Origin: Spirochaetia bacterium
GTDB taxonomy: Bacteria; Spirochaetota; Spirochaetia; DAHUYW01
Assembly: GCA_030041455.1 (NCBI GenBank)
Contig: JASHNV010000087.1
Location: forward strand, 1 to 33,611
Direction of reading: 5' to 3'
DNA: 33,611 bases
In this document: positions 26,258 to 33,458 of the stretch, one piece after another
Numbering within the stretch: position 1 is the stretch's first letter
Layout: every line of letters begins with the position of its first letter
Program-made: the position numbers and the translations under genes
Notes under the pieces: generated by a model
Told to the model about the DNA's origin: nothing
The model's input: only the letters and a program-made list of their open reading frames with translations
The model's database searches: none

Positions 26258-27002
26258 CGTTCGGCTCGTCCTCGCCTATGACGGGACGGAGTTCCTCGGC
26301 TGGGAGCGCCAGGCCGAGGGACGCACGGTGCAGGCCGTCGTCGAGGCGGCGCTCGGCGAGCTTCACGGCCATCCGGTGGGGGTCGTCGCGGCCGGCCGGA
26401 CCGACTCGGGCGTTCACGCCGCCGGACAGGTGATAAGCTTCTCCTCCGACAGCCCCGTCCCCGACGACCGCTTTCACCACGCGCTCAACGGGCTCCTCCC
26501 GCACGACGTGCGGGCTCTGCGCGGAGGGCGGGTCGGCGACGAATTCAACGCGCGCTACAGCGCGAGGGCGCGGGTGTACAAGTACTACCTCCGCGCCGAG
26601 GAGGTCGAGTGTCCGACGACGCGGCGCTATTGCTGGAGCCTCAGGAAGCCTCCCGATCTCCGGAGGCTCATCTCCCTTTCGGCCGCGGTCGTCGGAACCC
26701 ACGATTTTACCACGTTCGCCGCTTCGGGCGACTCGAGCGCCTCCAAGGTCCGCGACGTCTACTCGTCGGTCTTCTATCGCGAGGGCGACGCGCTCGTCTT
26801 CAAGATCGCGGGCAATGCCTTCCTCTATCGGATGGTGCGCTCCCTCGTCGGCACCTTCGTCGAGCTGGAGACGCGCGGGGAGGGCCCGGAGAAGCTGAAG
26901 GAGCTCCTCGCCCGCCGCGATCGCGACGCCGCGGGCCCGACCGCTCCGGCGCGCGGCCTTTTTCTCGAGAAGGTGCTCTATGACGATGAAACGCCTGCCT
27001 GA
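26244..27002 (+). CDS. truA: tRNA pseudouridine(38–40) synthase TruA
   Basis: Isomerises uridines 38–40 in the anticodon arm of many tRNAs. The 252-residue protein carries the catalytic Asp54 in GRTDSGVHA (51–59), the N-terminal LVLAYDGTEFLGWERQ (8–23), ARVYKYYLR and the C-terminal FLYRMVRSLVGT motif. Length agrees with TruA (about 245–270). It starts within the DUF2225 gene and overlaps the uracil-DNA glycosylase gene by 23 bases. Confidence 0.95.
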   Translation: MERRNVRLVLAYDGTEFLGWERQAEGRTVQAVVEAALGELHGHPVGVVAAGRTDSGVHAAGQVISFSSDSPVPDDRFHHALNGLLPHDVRALRGGRVGDEFNARYSARARVYKYYLRAEEVECPTTRRYCWSLRKPPDLRRLISLSAAVVGTHDFTTFAASGDSSASKVRDVYSSVFYREGDALVFKIAGNAFLYRMVRSLVGTFVELETRGEGPEKLKELLARRDRDAAGPTAPARGLFLEKVLYDDETPA

Positions 27003-27696
27003 ATACTGGCGGCTCCTCGGCGATCTCGAGGACTACCTAACGGACGGCTACCGGAAGCCCCACGGGCCGCCGCCTGAGAGCGCGCCGGACGATTTTCCCG
27101 ACCGCGCTACCGAGCCGACCGAGGCCGGGAGCTCGGTCGAGCGACGGCGCAGGCTCGCCGAGCTCGACGCGGAGATCGGAGCCTGCAGGAAATGCGCGCT
27201 GTGCAAAGGCAGGACGTCGGCGGTTCCCGGCGAGGGAGCCCTCGATCCGCTCGTCATGGTCGTCGGGGAGGGACCCGGCGCCGACGAGGACGCGAGCGGA
27301 AGGCCCTTCGTCGGCAAGGCCGGCCAGTACCTCGACAAGTGGCTCGAGGCGATCGGCCTGTCGCGGAAGACGAACGCCTTCATCGCGAACGTGGTCAAAT
27401 GCCGGCCGCCGAACAACCGGGACCCGCAACCCGAGGAGTCGGCGGCGTGCCTGCCCTACCTCGGCCGCCAGATCGAGATCGTGCGCCCGCGCTTTATCCT
27501 CACCGTCGGGCGGATCTCCTCCGCCCTCCTTTCGGGCGTCGACGTGGGGATAGGGCGGCTGCGCGGCGCGACGTACGAGTACCGGGGAACGCGTCTCGTC
27601 CCGACCTATCACCCGAGCGGCGTCCTCCGGAGCCCGGAGCTCCGGGCCCCGGTCTGGGAGGACCTTCGCAGGCTGAGGAAGCTCCTCGATGGGTAG
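26980..27696 (+). CDS. Type-4 (Fe–S) uracil-DNA glycosylase
   Basis: Removes uracil from DNA in base-excision repair. The four iron–sulfur ligands Cys69, Cys72, Cys141 and Cys157 have exactly the spacing of family-4 enzymes (69 residues between the second and third, 16 between the third and fourth). The uracil pocket motif GEGPGADEDASGRPFVGKAG (97–116) and the C-terminal YHPSG loop are intact. At 238 residues it is longer than the roughly 200-residue family because of a charged, Pro-rich N-terminal extension of about 60 residues of unknown role. ATG 26980 lies inside truA, and a second ATG two codons on is also possible. It overlaps priA by 8 bases. Confidence 0.92.
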   Translation: MTMKRLPEYWRLLGDLEDYLTDGYRKPHGPPPESAPDDFPDRATEPTEAGSSVERRRRLAELDAEIGACRKCALCKGRTSAVPGEGALDPLVMVVGEGPGADEDASGRPFVGKAGQYLDKWLEAIGLSRKTNAFIANVVKCRPPNNRDPQPEESAACLPYLGRQIEIVRPRFILTVGRISSALLSGVDVGIGRLRGATYEYRGTRLVPTYHPSGVLRSPELRAPVWEDLRRLRKLLDG

Positions 27697-29716
27697 CCCG
27701 ACCGCGCTCGCTCCGTACCTCGACGTCGTCTTCAACGTTCCGACCGAGGGCCCCTTCACCTACCTTCGGGCGGGAGGGAAGGACGGCACGGAGGATCTTT
27801 TCGGCCGCCGGGTGACCGCCTCCTTCGGCCGCCGCACGCTCACCGGCTTTGTCGTGGGGGCGAGGGCCGAGCGCGCCGGGGCCTACGAGATCAAGGCGAT
27901 CGACCGCGTGATCGACGCCGAGCCGCTGTTCGACGAGGAGTACCTGGAGCTCGCGCGGTGGATCGCAGGAATGTACTTCTGCTCCCTCGGGGAGGCGCTC
28001 TCGACGATGCTTCCCGGCGGGAGGCGCGAGAGCCGCCTTCCGGTGCTCTCAGGCGAGGAGGACCTTCCCTCGGGCAGGCACGCTCTGTCGGCCGGACAGC
28101 AGGCGGCGGTCGCGGGCATCCTCTCGGAAGCCGCCGAGCGGAGCTCCTACCTCTTCGGCGTCACCGGCTCCGGGAAGACCGAGGTGTACCTCGTCGCCGC
28201 CGAGCGGACGATCGAGCGGGGGAGGGGGGTCATCTATCTCGTACCCGAGATTTCGCTCACCCATCAGCTCGTCGAGGTCGTGCGCGCCCGGTTCCGCGAC
28301 CGCGTCGCCGTCCTCCATTCGGGCCTCACCCCCTCGCAGAAGTTCGTCGAGTGGATGCGGATTCGAAGGGGCGAGGCCTCGCTCGTGATCGGAGCGCGAA
28401 GCGCGGTCTTCGCCCCGGTTCCGAGCCTCGGCCTCATCGTCATCGACGAGGAGCACGAGAGTACGTACAAATCGTCGAACGCCCCACGCTATCACGCGCG
28501 TCAGGTCGCGATGCGGCGTTGCGCGGTCTCGGGCGCCCGACTCGTGCTCGGAAGCGCGACGCCGTCGGTCGAGGCGTACCACCTCGCGAGGGAAGGCCGC
28601 ATGAGGCGCTACGTGCTCACCGAGCGCCTGTCGGGCGGGAGGATGCCCGAGGTCCAGGTAGTCGACATGAAGGACGAGGAGGGCAGCTTATCGAGGCCGC
28701 TCTGCGAGGAGATCAGGAGAACGCGCGACGAGGGCCGCCAGACGATCCTCTTCCTCAACCGGCGGGGTTTCTCGTACTTCTTTCACTGCCGAAGCTGCGG
28801 CTTCGAGATGACCTGTTCGCGCTGCTCGGTGTCCCTGACCTACCATAAAGAGCTCAACCGCATGGTCTGCCACTACTGCGGCTACTCCCGGAAGCCGATC
28901 GACGTCTGCCCGGAGTGCGGCTCCCTCGACGTCGGCTATTCCGGTTTCGGCACCGAGCTCATCGAGGAAGAGGTCGCGAGGCGCTTCCCGGACCTCAGAA
29001 CCGCGCGGGTCGACACCGACTCGATCCGAACGAAGGGGTCCCTCCAGCGCACCCTCCGGGATTTCCGCGACGCGAAGATCGACCTCCTCCTCGGAACCCA
29101 GATGGTCGCGAAGGGATTGAACTTCCCGGGCGTCAGGCTCGTGGGTATCGTTCTCGCCGACACCGGCCTCCATCTCCCCGATTTTCGCGCCCAGGAGCGG
29201 ACCTTCTCGCTCATCCTCCAGGTCTCCGGGCGGGCCGGCCGCTACGTTCCCGACGGAAAGGTGGTCATCCAGACCTACCGGCCGCAGAACGAAGCCGTCA
29301 TGTTCGCCGCGGCAAATCAAATCGACAGCTTCTACTCCCGGGAGCTCCAGGCGCGAGAGGCCCTCCGCTTTCCGCCCTACGTGCGCCTGTTCCGTCTCGT
29401 CTTTCGCGGCAGGGACAGGGAGAAGGTGAAAGCGTGCGCCCTGGACGTCGCCTCGCGCCTTGCCTCCCGCATCGAGACGGGACGCGAGGCGAGGACCCCG
29501 GACGAGGAGGCCTCCGAGGCGCGGCGGGGGACCGAGCTCCTCGGCCCGGCCGAGTGTCCGATCGCGATGATCTCGTCGAATTACCGCTGCCAGCTCCTCG
29601 TCCGAACGGAGCGGTTCGCGAGCCTCCACGCGGCGGTCGGTCAGGTCCTTTCGGGCTTCAAGCCGCCGCGCAACGTGTACGTCGAGGTCGACGTGGATCC
29701 GGTGAGCCTGCTGTAG
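27689..29716 (+). CDS. priA: Primosomal protein N' (replication-restart helicase PriA)
   Basis: PriA recognises stalled forks and reloads the replicative helicase. The 675-residue protein (E. coli 732) has an N-terminal 3'-DNA-end binding region (1–110), Walker A GVTGSGKT (157–164), DEEH box (253–256), GSATPS (288–293), and eight zinc cysteines at 367, 370, 376, 379, 394, 397, 407 and 410. The C-terminal helicase lobe has GTQMVAKGLNFPGV and QVSGRAGRY. All motifs are intact, so it should be active. It is the last gene of the overlapping run from fabV. Confidence 0.95.
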   Translation: MGSPTALAPYLDVVFNVPTEGPFTYLRAGGKDGTEDLFGRRVTASFGRRTLTGFVVGARAERAGAYEIKAIDRVIDAEPLFDEEYLELARWIAGMYFCSLGEALSTMLPGGRRESRLPVLSGEEDLPSGRHALSAGQQAAVAGILSEAAERSSYLFGVTGSGKTEVYLVAAERTIERGRGVIYLVPEISLTHQLVEVVRARFRDRVAVLHSGLTPSQKFVEWMRIRRGEASLVIGARSAVFAPVPSLGLIVIDEEHESTYKSSNAPRYHARQVAMRRCAVSGARLVLGSATPSVEAYHLAREGRMRRYVLTERLSGGRMPEVQVVDMKDEEGSLSRPLCEEIRRTRDEGRQTILFLNRRGFSYFFHCRSCGFEMTCSRCSVSLTYHKELNRMVCHYCGYSRKPIDVCPECGSLDVGYSGFGTELIEEEVARRFPDLRTARVDTDSIRTKGSLQRTLRDFRDAKIDLLLGTQMVAKGLNFPGVRLVGIVLADTGLHLPDFRAQERTFSLILQVSGRAGRYVPDGKVVIQTYRPQNEAVMFAAANQIDSFYSRELQAREALRFPPYVRLFRLVFRGRDREKVKACALDVASRLASRIETGREARTPDEEASEARRGTELLGPAECPIAMISSNYRCQLLVRTERFASLHAAVGQVLSGFKPPRNVYVEVDVDPVSLL

Positions 29717-29950
29717 CGCCTCGGAGCTTCCGACCGGTTGCCCGCGCCGATCGGCACGTTCATGCTGTGACGAGAGCCTGTGCTCCTTCCCACAGACGAG
29801 GCGTCCGGCCTTCGGTCCGCTCGTCTTCCACGCCTCCTTGAGCCCCTTGCCGCTGCTCCCGCCTCGAAAGCGGTTCGATCGTACCTCGGTTCATCTCATT
29901 GCGTCCTCTCCGGAGACAACGAGGGTCGCCGTACAACCGCCGTCCCGCAT

Positions 29951-29979
29951 TTGACGCGGGCCTCCATTTTCGCTATTAT
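29951..29979 (+). promoter_or_regulatory. Promoter of def–fmt–PASTA, placing the start at the def ATG
   Basis: TTGACG (29951–29956) and TATTAT (29974–29979) with ideal 17-base spacing. The expected transcription start, about seven bases after the -10 box, falls at 29986–29987, on the ATG of def, and no Shine–Dalgarno precedes that ATG. The message is therefore predicted to be leaderless. The 230 bases before it, back to priA, hold nothing else I can support. Confidence 0.75.
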
Positions 29980-29986
29980 TTTGGGC

Positions 29987-30508
29987 ATGCTTCGGATCAT
30001 CACCTACGGGGACGAGCGCCTGACGAAGAGGGCCTCCGTCGTCGCCGACATCGACCGCATCATCGTCGAGTTCGCCGAAGCGTTGACCGAGGCGATGCAC
30101 CAGGGCAACGGCATCGGGCTCGCCGGACCGCAGGTGGGCGAGCTCAAGCGACTTTTCGTCTGCCACGTGACCGGCGACGTGCCCCGCGTCTTCATCAACC
30201 CGGAGATCATTCAGACTTCTCCGACGCAGGTTACCTACGAAGAGGGTTGCTTGAGCATCCCCGGCATCTACGCCGACGTCGTGAGGCCGGAGGCCGTCAC
30301 GGTGCAAGCCTGGAACGAGAAGGGACGTCCCTTCAAGCTCGACGCCGAGGGCGTTCTCGCCCGGGTCGTCCAGCATGAGATCGACCACCTGAACGGCGTT
30401 CTCTTTCTCGACCACCTGAGCGAGAAGAAGAGGGAACGGCTCGTCAAGCTCTACACGAAGAGAGCGGAATCGGAATGCGCATCCTCTTCGCAGCCTCTCC
30501 GAAGATAG
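29987..30508 (+). CDS. def: Peptide deformylase
   Basis: Removes the formyl group from new proteins. The 173-residue metalloenzyme has all three motifs: GIGLAGPQVG (42–51), EEGCLSIPG with metal ligand Cys88, and QHEIDHLNG with His130, Glu131 and His134. Length is normal. ATG 29987 matches the family N-terminus (LRIITYGDERL). The frame is open back to 29780, but that stretch is not family-like and contains the promoter. The C-terminal tail overlaps fmt by 34 bases, an unusually long overlap. Partnering with fmt reflects the formylation–deformylation cycle. Confidence 0.95.
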   Translation: MLRIITYGDERLTKRASVVADIDRIIVEFAEALTEAMHQGNGIGLAGPQVGELKRLFVCHVTGDVPRVFINPEIIQTSPTQVTYEEGCLSIPGIYADVVRPEAVTVQAWNEKGRPFKLDAEGVLARVVQHEIDHLNGVLFLDHLSEKKRERLVKLYTKRAESECASSSQPLRR

Positions 30509-31410
30509 CGCTTCCGTCGCTCATCGCGCTCTTCGCCGAGCACACGATCTGCGCGGTCCTCACCAACCCCGACCGCGAGGAGGGCCGAGGGAGGCGCCTC
30601 GCGCCGTCGCCGGTCAAGGAGAAGGCGATCGAGCTTGGGCTCAGGGTCCTTCAGCCGGAGCGTCTCGACGGCGAGGCGCGCTCGCGGGTCGCCGCCCTCG
30701 AGCCCGAGCTCCTCGTCGTGGTCGCCTTCGGGCGCATCTTCGGCCCCAAGTTCCTCGCTCTCTTTCCGAGCGGCGGGATCAATCTCCACCCGTCGCTCCT
30801 CCCGAAGTATCGAGGACCGGCGCCGATCCCCGCGGCGATTCTCGCGGGCGAGCGCGAGACCGGGATCACCGTCCAGCGTCTCGCGCCGGAGATGGACTCG
30901 GGGGACATCCTCGCCCAGATCGTCATTCCCCTGTCGGGCCGCGAGACGACCGAAAGCCTCACGGAGATCGCCGGTCGCGAGGGCGCCGCGCTCCTCGCGG
31001 CGGTCTGCCGCGACCTCACCGGAATCAAGGCCGTCCGGCAGAATCACGCCCTTGCGACCTACTGCACGCTACTCCGCAAAGAGGCCGGGCTCGTCGACTG
31101 GACGCAAGGCGCCGCGCAGATCGACCGGATGATTCGGGCCTACCTCCCGTGGCCGCGCGCGCGAACGACGTGGAAGGGTGCCGAGCTCCACCTTCTCAAA
31201 GCCGAGCCCGCGCCCCCGGACGCCGCGCTCTCGCGGGACCAGGCGCCCGGACGGGTGCTCGCTATAGACAAGAGCCGGGGAATTCTGGTACAAACGGGAG
31301 ACGGAGTACTCACGGTCCAGATGCTTCAGTTACGGTCGAAAAGCCCCCTGCACTGGAAGGACTTCCTCAACGGAGTACACGATTTTATCGGCTCGACCCT
31401 TGGAGGCTGA
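30475..31410 (+). CDS. fmt: Methionyl-tRNA formyltransferase
   Basis: Formylates initiator Met-tRNA with 10-formyl-tetrahydrofolate. The 311-residue protein shows the catalytic triad Asn103 and His105 in GGINLHPSLLPKYRGP and Asp144 in EMDSGDI, plus the C-terminal OB-fold domain from about 205 with AYLPWPRARTTW. Length matches E. coli Fmt (315). The start lies within def. The PASTA gene begins 2 bases after its stop. Confidence 0.95.
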   Translation: MRILFAASPKIALPSLIALFAEHTICAVLTNPDREEGRGRRLAPSPVKEKAIELGLRVLQPERLDGEARSRVAALEPELLVVVAFGRIFGPKFLALFPSGGINLHPSLLPKYRGPAPIPAAILAGERETGITVQRLAPEMDSGDILAQIVIPLSGRETTESLTEIAGREGAALLAAVCRDLTGIKAVRQNHALATYCTLLRKEAGLVDWTQGAAQIDRMIRAYLPWPRARTTWKGAELHLLKAEPAPPDAALSRDQAPGRVLAIDKSRGILVQTGDGVLTVQMLQLRSKSPLHWKDFLNGVHDFIGSTLGG

Positions 31411-31412
31411 TC

Positions 31413-32474
31413 GTGGGCCCCATGGACCCCATACTCGATAAGCTTCGGGACCTCGTCCCGAACTCGCGCGACGACGCGGAGACGCGCCACTTCAAGATTC
31501 TCGTCTACCTTTCCGTCGGCATCATCGCGCTCATGATCATCGCGGCGGTCGCGACCTTCCTCCTCACCATCGACGGAGCGGAGCAGACCATGGTGCCCGA
31601 CCTGCGGGGGATGGACCTTGCGAGCGCGGCGGTCTCCCTCCAGGACCGCGGATTGTATCCGAGAGTCCAGCTCCGCTATTCGGCGAATCCGACCGACAAG
31701 GGCAACGTCCTTGCGCAAGAGCCCCCGGCCGGCACCGTCGTGAAGTCGGGCCGCCAGGTGACGCTCCAGGTGAGCAAGGGCGCGATCATCGATAAGGTCG
31801 AGAACTACGTGGGATGGAAGCTCACCGACTTGGAGCTTCACCTCCAGACGCTCTCGACGACCTATGGCCCGCTCCTCCAGCTCGAGAAGCCCGTCACGAG
31901 CGTCTTCGCGAGCGCGCCCGCCGGGACCATCATCCAGCAGAAGCCCGCTCCCGACACGCCGCTCACCGGCCTCACCACCCTTCAAGTCGTGGTGAGTCTC
32001 GGGACTCAGAGCGAGAACATCAAGATCGCCGATTTCAAGGGCGTCGACTTCAAGAGCGCGATGAACCTGCTCGCTCAGCTCAACGTTCCCTTCGTCTTCA
32101 CCGATCGTCCGGCGAGCGGCTCCGAGCCGCCCGGCGAGGTCGTCTCCCAGTCGCCCGACCCGGGATCCGACGTTCCGAAGGGGACCGTCGTCAATCTCGT
32201 GATGACCGACCCGCAGGACGTCCCCGACGGTTATCTGTTCGGCATGCTGCAGAAGACGCTGCCGGACTACCCCGTCCCGGTCGATCTCACCGTGCAGGCG
32301 ATCTCCCCCGACGCGGAGAAGACGACGCTCCTGTCGACCCAGTCTTCCGGGGGCCTCCTGACCGTGCCGTACGTCGTCAAGGAGAGCTCGGTCATCGTCG
32401 TGTCGATCTTCAGCAAGGAGCTCTTCCGGCTCACCGTCGGCGCCCCGGGCGGGGACGCGGACTCCACCGACTGA
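31413..32474 (+). CDS. Membrane-anchored PASTA-domain protein
   Basis: The 353-residue protein has a short cytoplasmic N-terminus, one membrane helix (about 28–52) and three PASTA domains (about 58–122, 126–197, 203–266), each with the 'V.d..G.....A...L...g' opening and 'V..q.P..G..v..G..v.l.vs.G' close, followed by about 85 residues of unknown fold. PASTA domains bind peptidoglycan fragments. There is no kinase or transpeptidase domain, so it is a free-standing sensor or scaffold. GTG at 31413 is chosen because GGAGG (31402–31406) sits 6 bases upstream and because it starts 2 bases after fmt; the ATG at 31422 is the alternative. The def–fmt–PASTA order recalls spirochaetes. Confidence 0.88.
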   Translation: MGPMDPILDKLRDLVPNSRDDAETRHFKILVYLSVGIIALMIIAAVATFLLTIDGAEQTMVPDLRGMDLASAAVSLQDRGLYPRVQLRYSANPTDKGNVLAQEPPAGTVVKSGRQVTLQVSKGAIIDKVENYVGWKLTDLELHLQTLSTTYGPLLQLEKPVTSVFASAPAGTIIQQKPAPDTPLTGLTTLQVVVSLGTQSENIKIADFKGVDFKSAMNLLAQLNVPFVFTDRPASGSEPPGEVVSQSPDPGSDVPKGTVVNLVMTDPQDVPDGYLFGMLQKTLPDYPVPVDLTVQAISPDAEKTTLLSTQSSGGLLTVPYVVKESSVIVVSIFSKELFRLTVGAPGGDADSTD

Positions 32475-32526
32475 CCTTCGGGCGTGAGAGGTCCGGTCGA
32501 AGGGAACCCTGTGCCGGTCGGGCGAC

Positions 32527-32555
32527 TTTACAAGCGCGGGGAGCTTTGATATATT
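32527..32555 (+). promoter_or_regulatory. Promoter of tRNA-Gly
   Basis: TTTACA (32527–32532) and TATATT (32550–32555) have 17-base spacing. The start would be near 32562, about 30 bases before the mature tRNA, a normal 5' leader for RNase P. Confidence 0.75.
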
Positions 32556-32591
32556 TCCTCCGACGAAGGCGAGAGCGGCGCTTCGTCCGAC

Positions 32592-32662
32592 GCGACCGTC
32601 GTATAATGGTAATACCCGAGCTTCCCAAGCTCGTGCCGAGGGTTCGATTCCCTTCGGTCGCT
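32592..32662 (+). tRNA. tRNA-Gly (anticodon CCC)
   Basis: The acceptor stem GCGACCG (32592–32598) pairs fully with CGGTCGC (32655–32661), with T32662 as discriminator. The D arm is GTA…TAC with TAATGGTAA between, the anticodon stem CGAGC/GCTCG encloses TTCCCAA (anticodon CCC, reading GGG), and the T arm has TTCGATT in the loop. The CCA end is not encoded. It is 71 bases long without CCA. Confidence 0.95.
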
Positions 32663-33145
32663 CTTACCCAGTCCGTGAGACGCAAGGTAGTGTGATTCCA
32701 CGCGTGGCCGAGCGTTCGCGGCCGCCGATTAGCCCGCCGTCCGGGCTCCCAGCTCGCCGGTGAACCGCTTCGTACTCGCCACACCCACCCGGTTGCCGAC
32801 CTCCCTCCGGGTCAACACCTGCTCGAGGATCGTCTTTACCGCTTCGGCCTGCACCTCAACTCCCTCATACTCTATGCCCCGCCTCATGGTATCGTGGCCA
32901 CCGAAGTCGGTATAACCCAGCTTACGAAGCTCGATCTCGCAAGCCTCTGATCGTGTCGGCACCTTTTCTCACGTAACAACGCGTGGGTATTCCTTTTACC
33001 CAGGGTCACGTTCGAAGCTATCGACTGTCGGAAGTCCTCCGCGCGTGCACGTGCTCCTGCCCACCGTCTCCCGCCCCTGCGTCCGTCGCTCCCGTGATCG
33101 TGAACGAAACCTTCGAGTATCTCGGGAAAAATCTTGCCGACACTC
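32663..33145. other. Spacer after the tRNA, with one doubtful small ORF
   Basis: Just after the tRNA I see no terminator with a clear U-run and no duplicated tRNA end, so no sign of an integrated element. The only frame with protein-like composition is the minus-strand ORF listed separately. From 32963 to 33145 nothing is recognised. Confidence 0.5.
32729..32962 (-). CDS. Doubtful small hypothetical protein
   Basis: A 77-residue frame that would start at GTG (32962) with GAGAAAAG a few bases ahead. The translation, including RKLGYTDFGGHDTMRRGIEY and VQAEAVKTILEQVLTRREVG, has a more protein-like mix of residues than the spurious frames around it. Predicted helices lie near 35–55. I recognise no family. 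Codon use is less G+C-biased than in the neighbouring genes. It may be a remnant of a larger gene or chance. Confidence 0.3.
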   Translation of the reverse strand: MPTRSEACEIELRKLGYTDFGGHDTMRRGIEYEGVEVQAEAVKTILEQVLTRREVGNRVGVASTKRFTGELGARTAG

Positions 33146-33175
33146 TTGACGGCGACGCAGTCCGCTGAGTATGCT
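33146..33175 (+). promoter_or_regulatory. Promoter of the fluoride riboswitch transcript
   Basis: TTGACG (33146–33151) and TATGCT (33170–33175) with an 18-base spacer predict a start near 33182, only a few bases before the aptamer. This placement is what a riboswitch leader requires and supports both calls. Confidence 0.7.
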
Positions 33176-33185
33176 TGTTGGCGTG

Positions 33186-33281
33186 GGGTTCGGCGATGGA
33201 GTTCGCCGAACCTGCGCTCTACGGCGCTTCAGCGCCGGCCTCTCCGCCCGCCGGACTCCCGAATCGGCTGATAACTCCTAC
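33186..33281 (+). promoter_or_regulatory. Fluoride riboswitch (crcB RNA motif)
   Basis: The aptamer core is seen directly. A first stem GGCG (33192–33195) pairs with CGCC (33204–33207) around the loop ATGGAGTT. Its GGAGTT (33198–33203) is perfectly complementary to AACTCC (33273–33278), forming the pseudoknot that defines this class. The 3' strand reads GCTGATAACTCCTAC (33267–33281), the conserved GCUGAU-n-A-nn-CCUAC pattern, and AACC follows stem 1. Between them is an enlarged stem region including the hairpin GGCGCT/AGCGCC (33223–33236). An outer extension makes GGTTCGGCGA/TCGCCGAACC a 10-bp inverted repeat. Fluoride with Mg ions is the known ligand. There is no U-run terminator directly after it, so translational control is plausible. 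The usual target crcB/fluC is not seen; the next large gene is a HyfC/NuoH-type subunit. Confidence 0.85.
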
Positions 33282-33335
33282 CTGTTGGCTTCCGCTCGCG
33301 TTTTCGCGCGACGGGACAACGGGGGGAGCGCGTTC

Positions 33336-33458
33336 ATGAAGCTTCCGGAGGCAGTTCGTTTCGCAGGCGCGCGATCCGACGGTCGCTCACCCGCGAGCTT
33401 CCCTGCCAATGCCTCGCGCGGTCGCGCAGCTCGCGCGACTCAAGGCGGTTGGCCATGA
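33336..33458 (+). CDS. Possible 40-residue leader ORF between riboswitch and hyfC-like gene
   Basis: ATG at 33336 follows a strong purine run GGGGGGAG (33321–33328) with good spacing, and its TGA (33456–33458) overlaps the ATG of the next gene as ATGA. The peptide (MKLPEAVRFAG … ATQGGWP) is Arg/Ala-rich and matches nothing I know. The arrangement would allow the riboswitch to gate a ribosome site that is then coupled to hyfC. It may equally be chance in G+C-rich DNA. Confidence 0.3.
   Translation: MKLPEAVRFAGARSDGRSPASFPANASRGRAARATQGGWP

Noticed and set aside
31149-31412. N-terminal extension of the PASTA protein
   Set aside because: Lies inside fmt and is not family-like; GTG 31413 has an ideal GGAGG.
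32663-32760. tRNA-associated integration site
   Set aside because: No repeated copy of the tRNA 3' end and no integrase gene in the window.
33171-33335. Upstream extension of the small ORF before hyfC
   Set aside because: It would be read through the fluoride aptamer, starting inside the -10 box; the structured RNA explains the sequence better.
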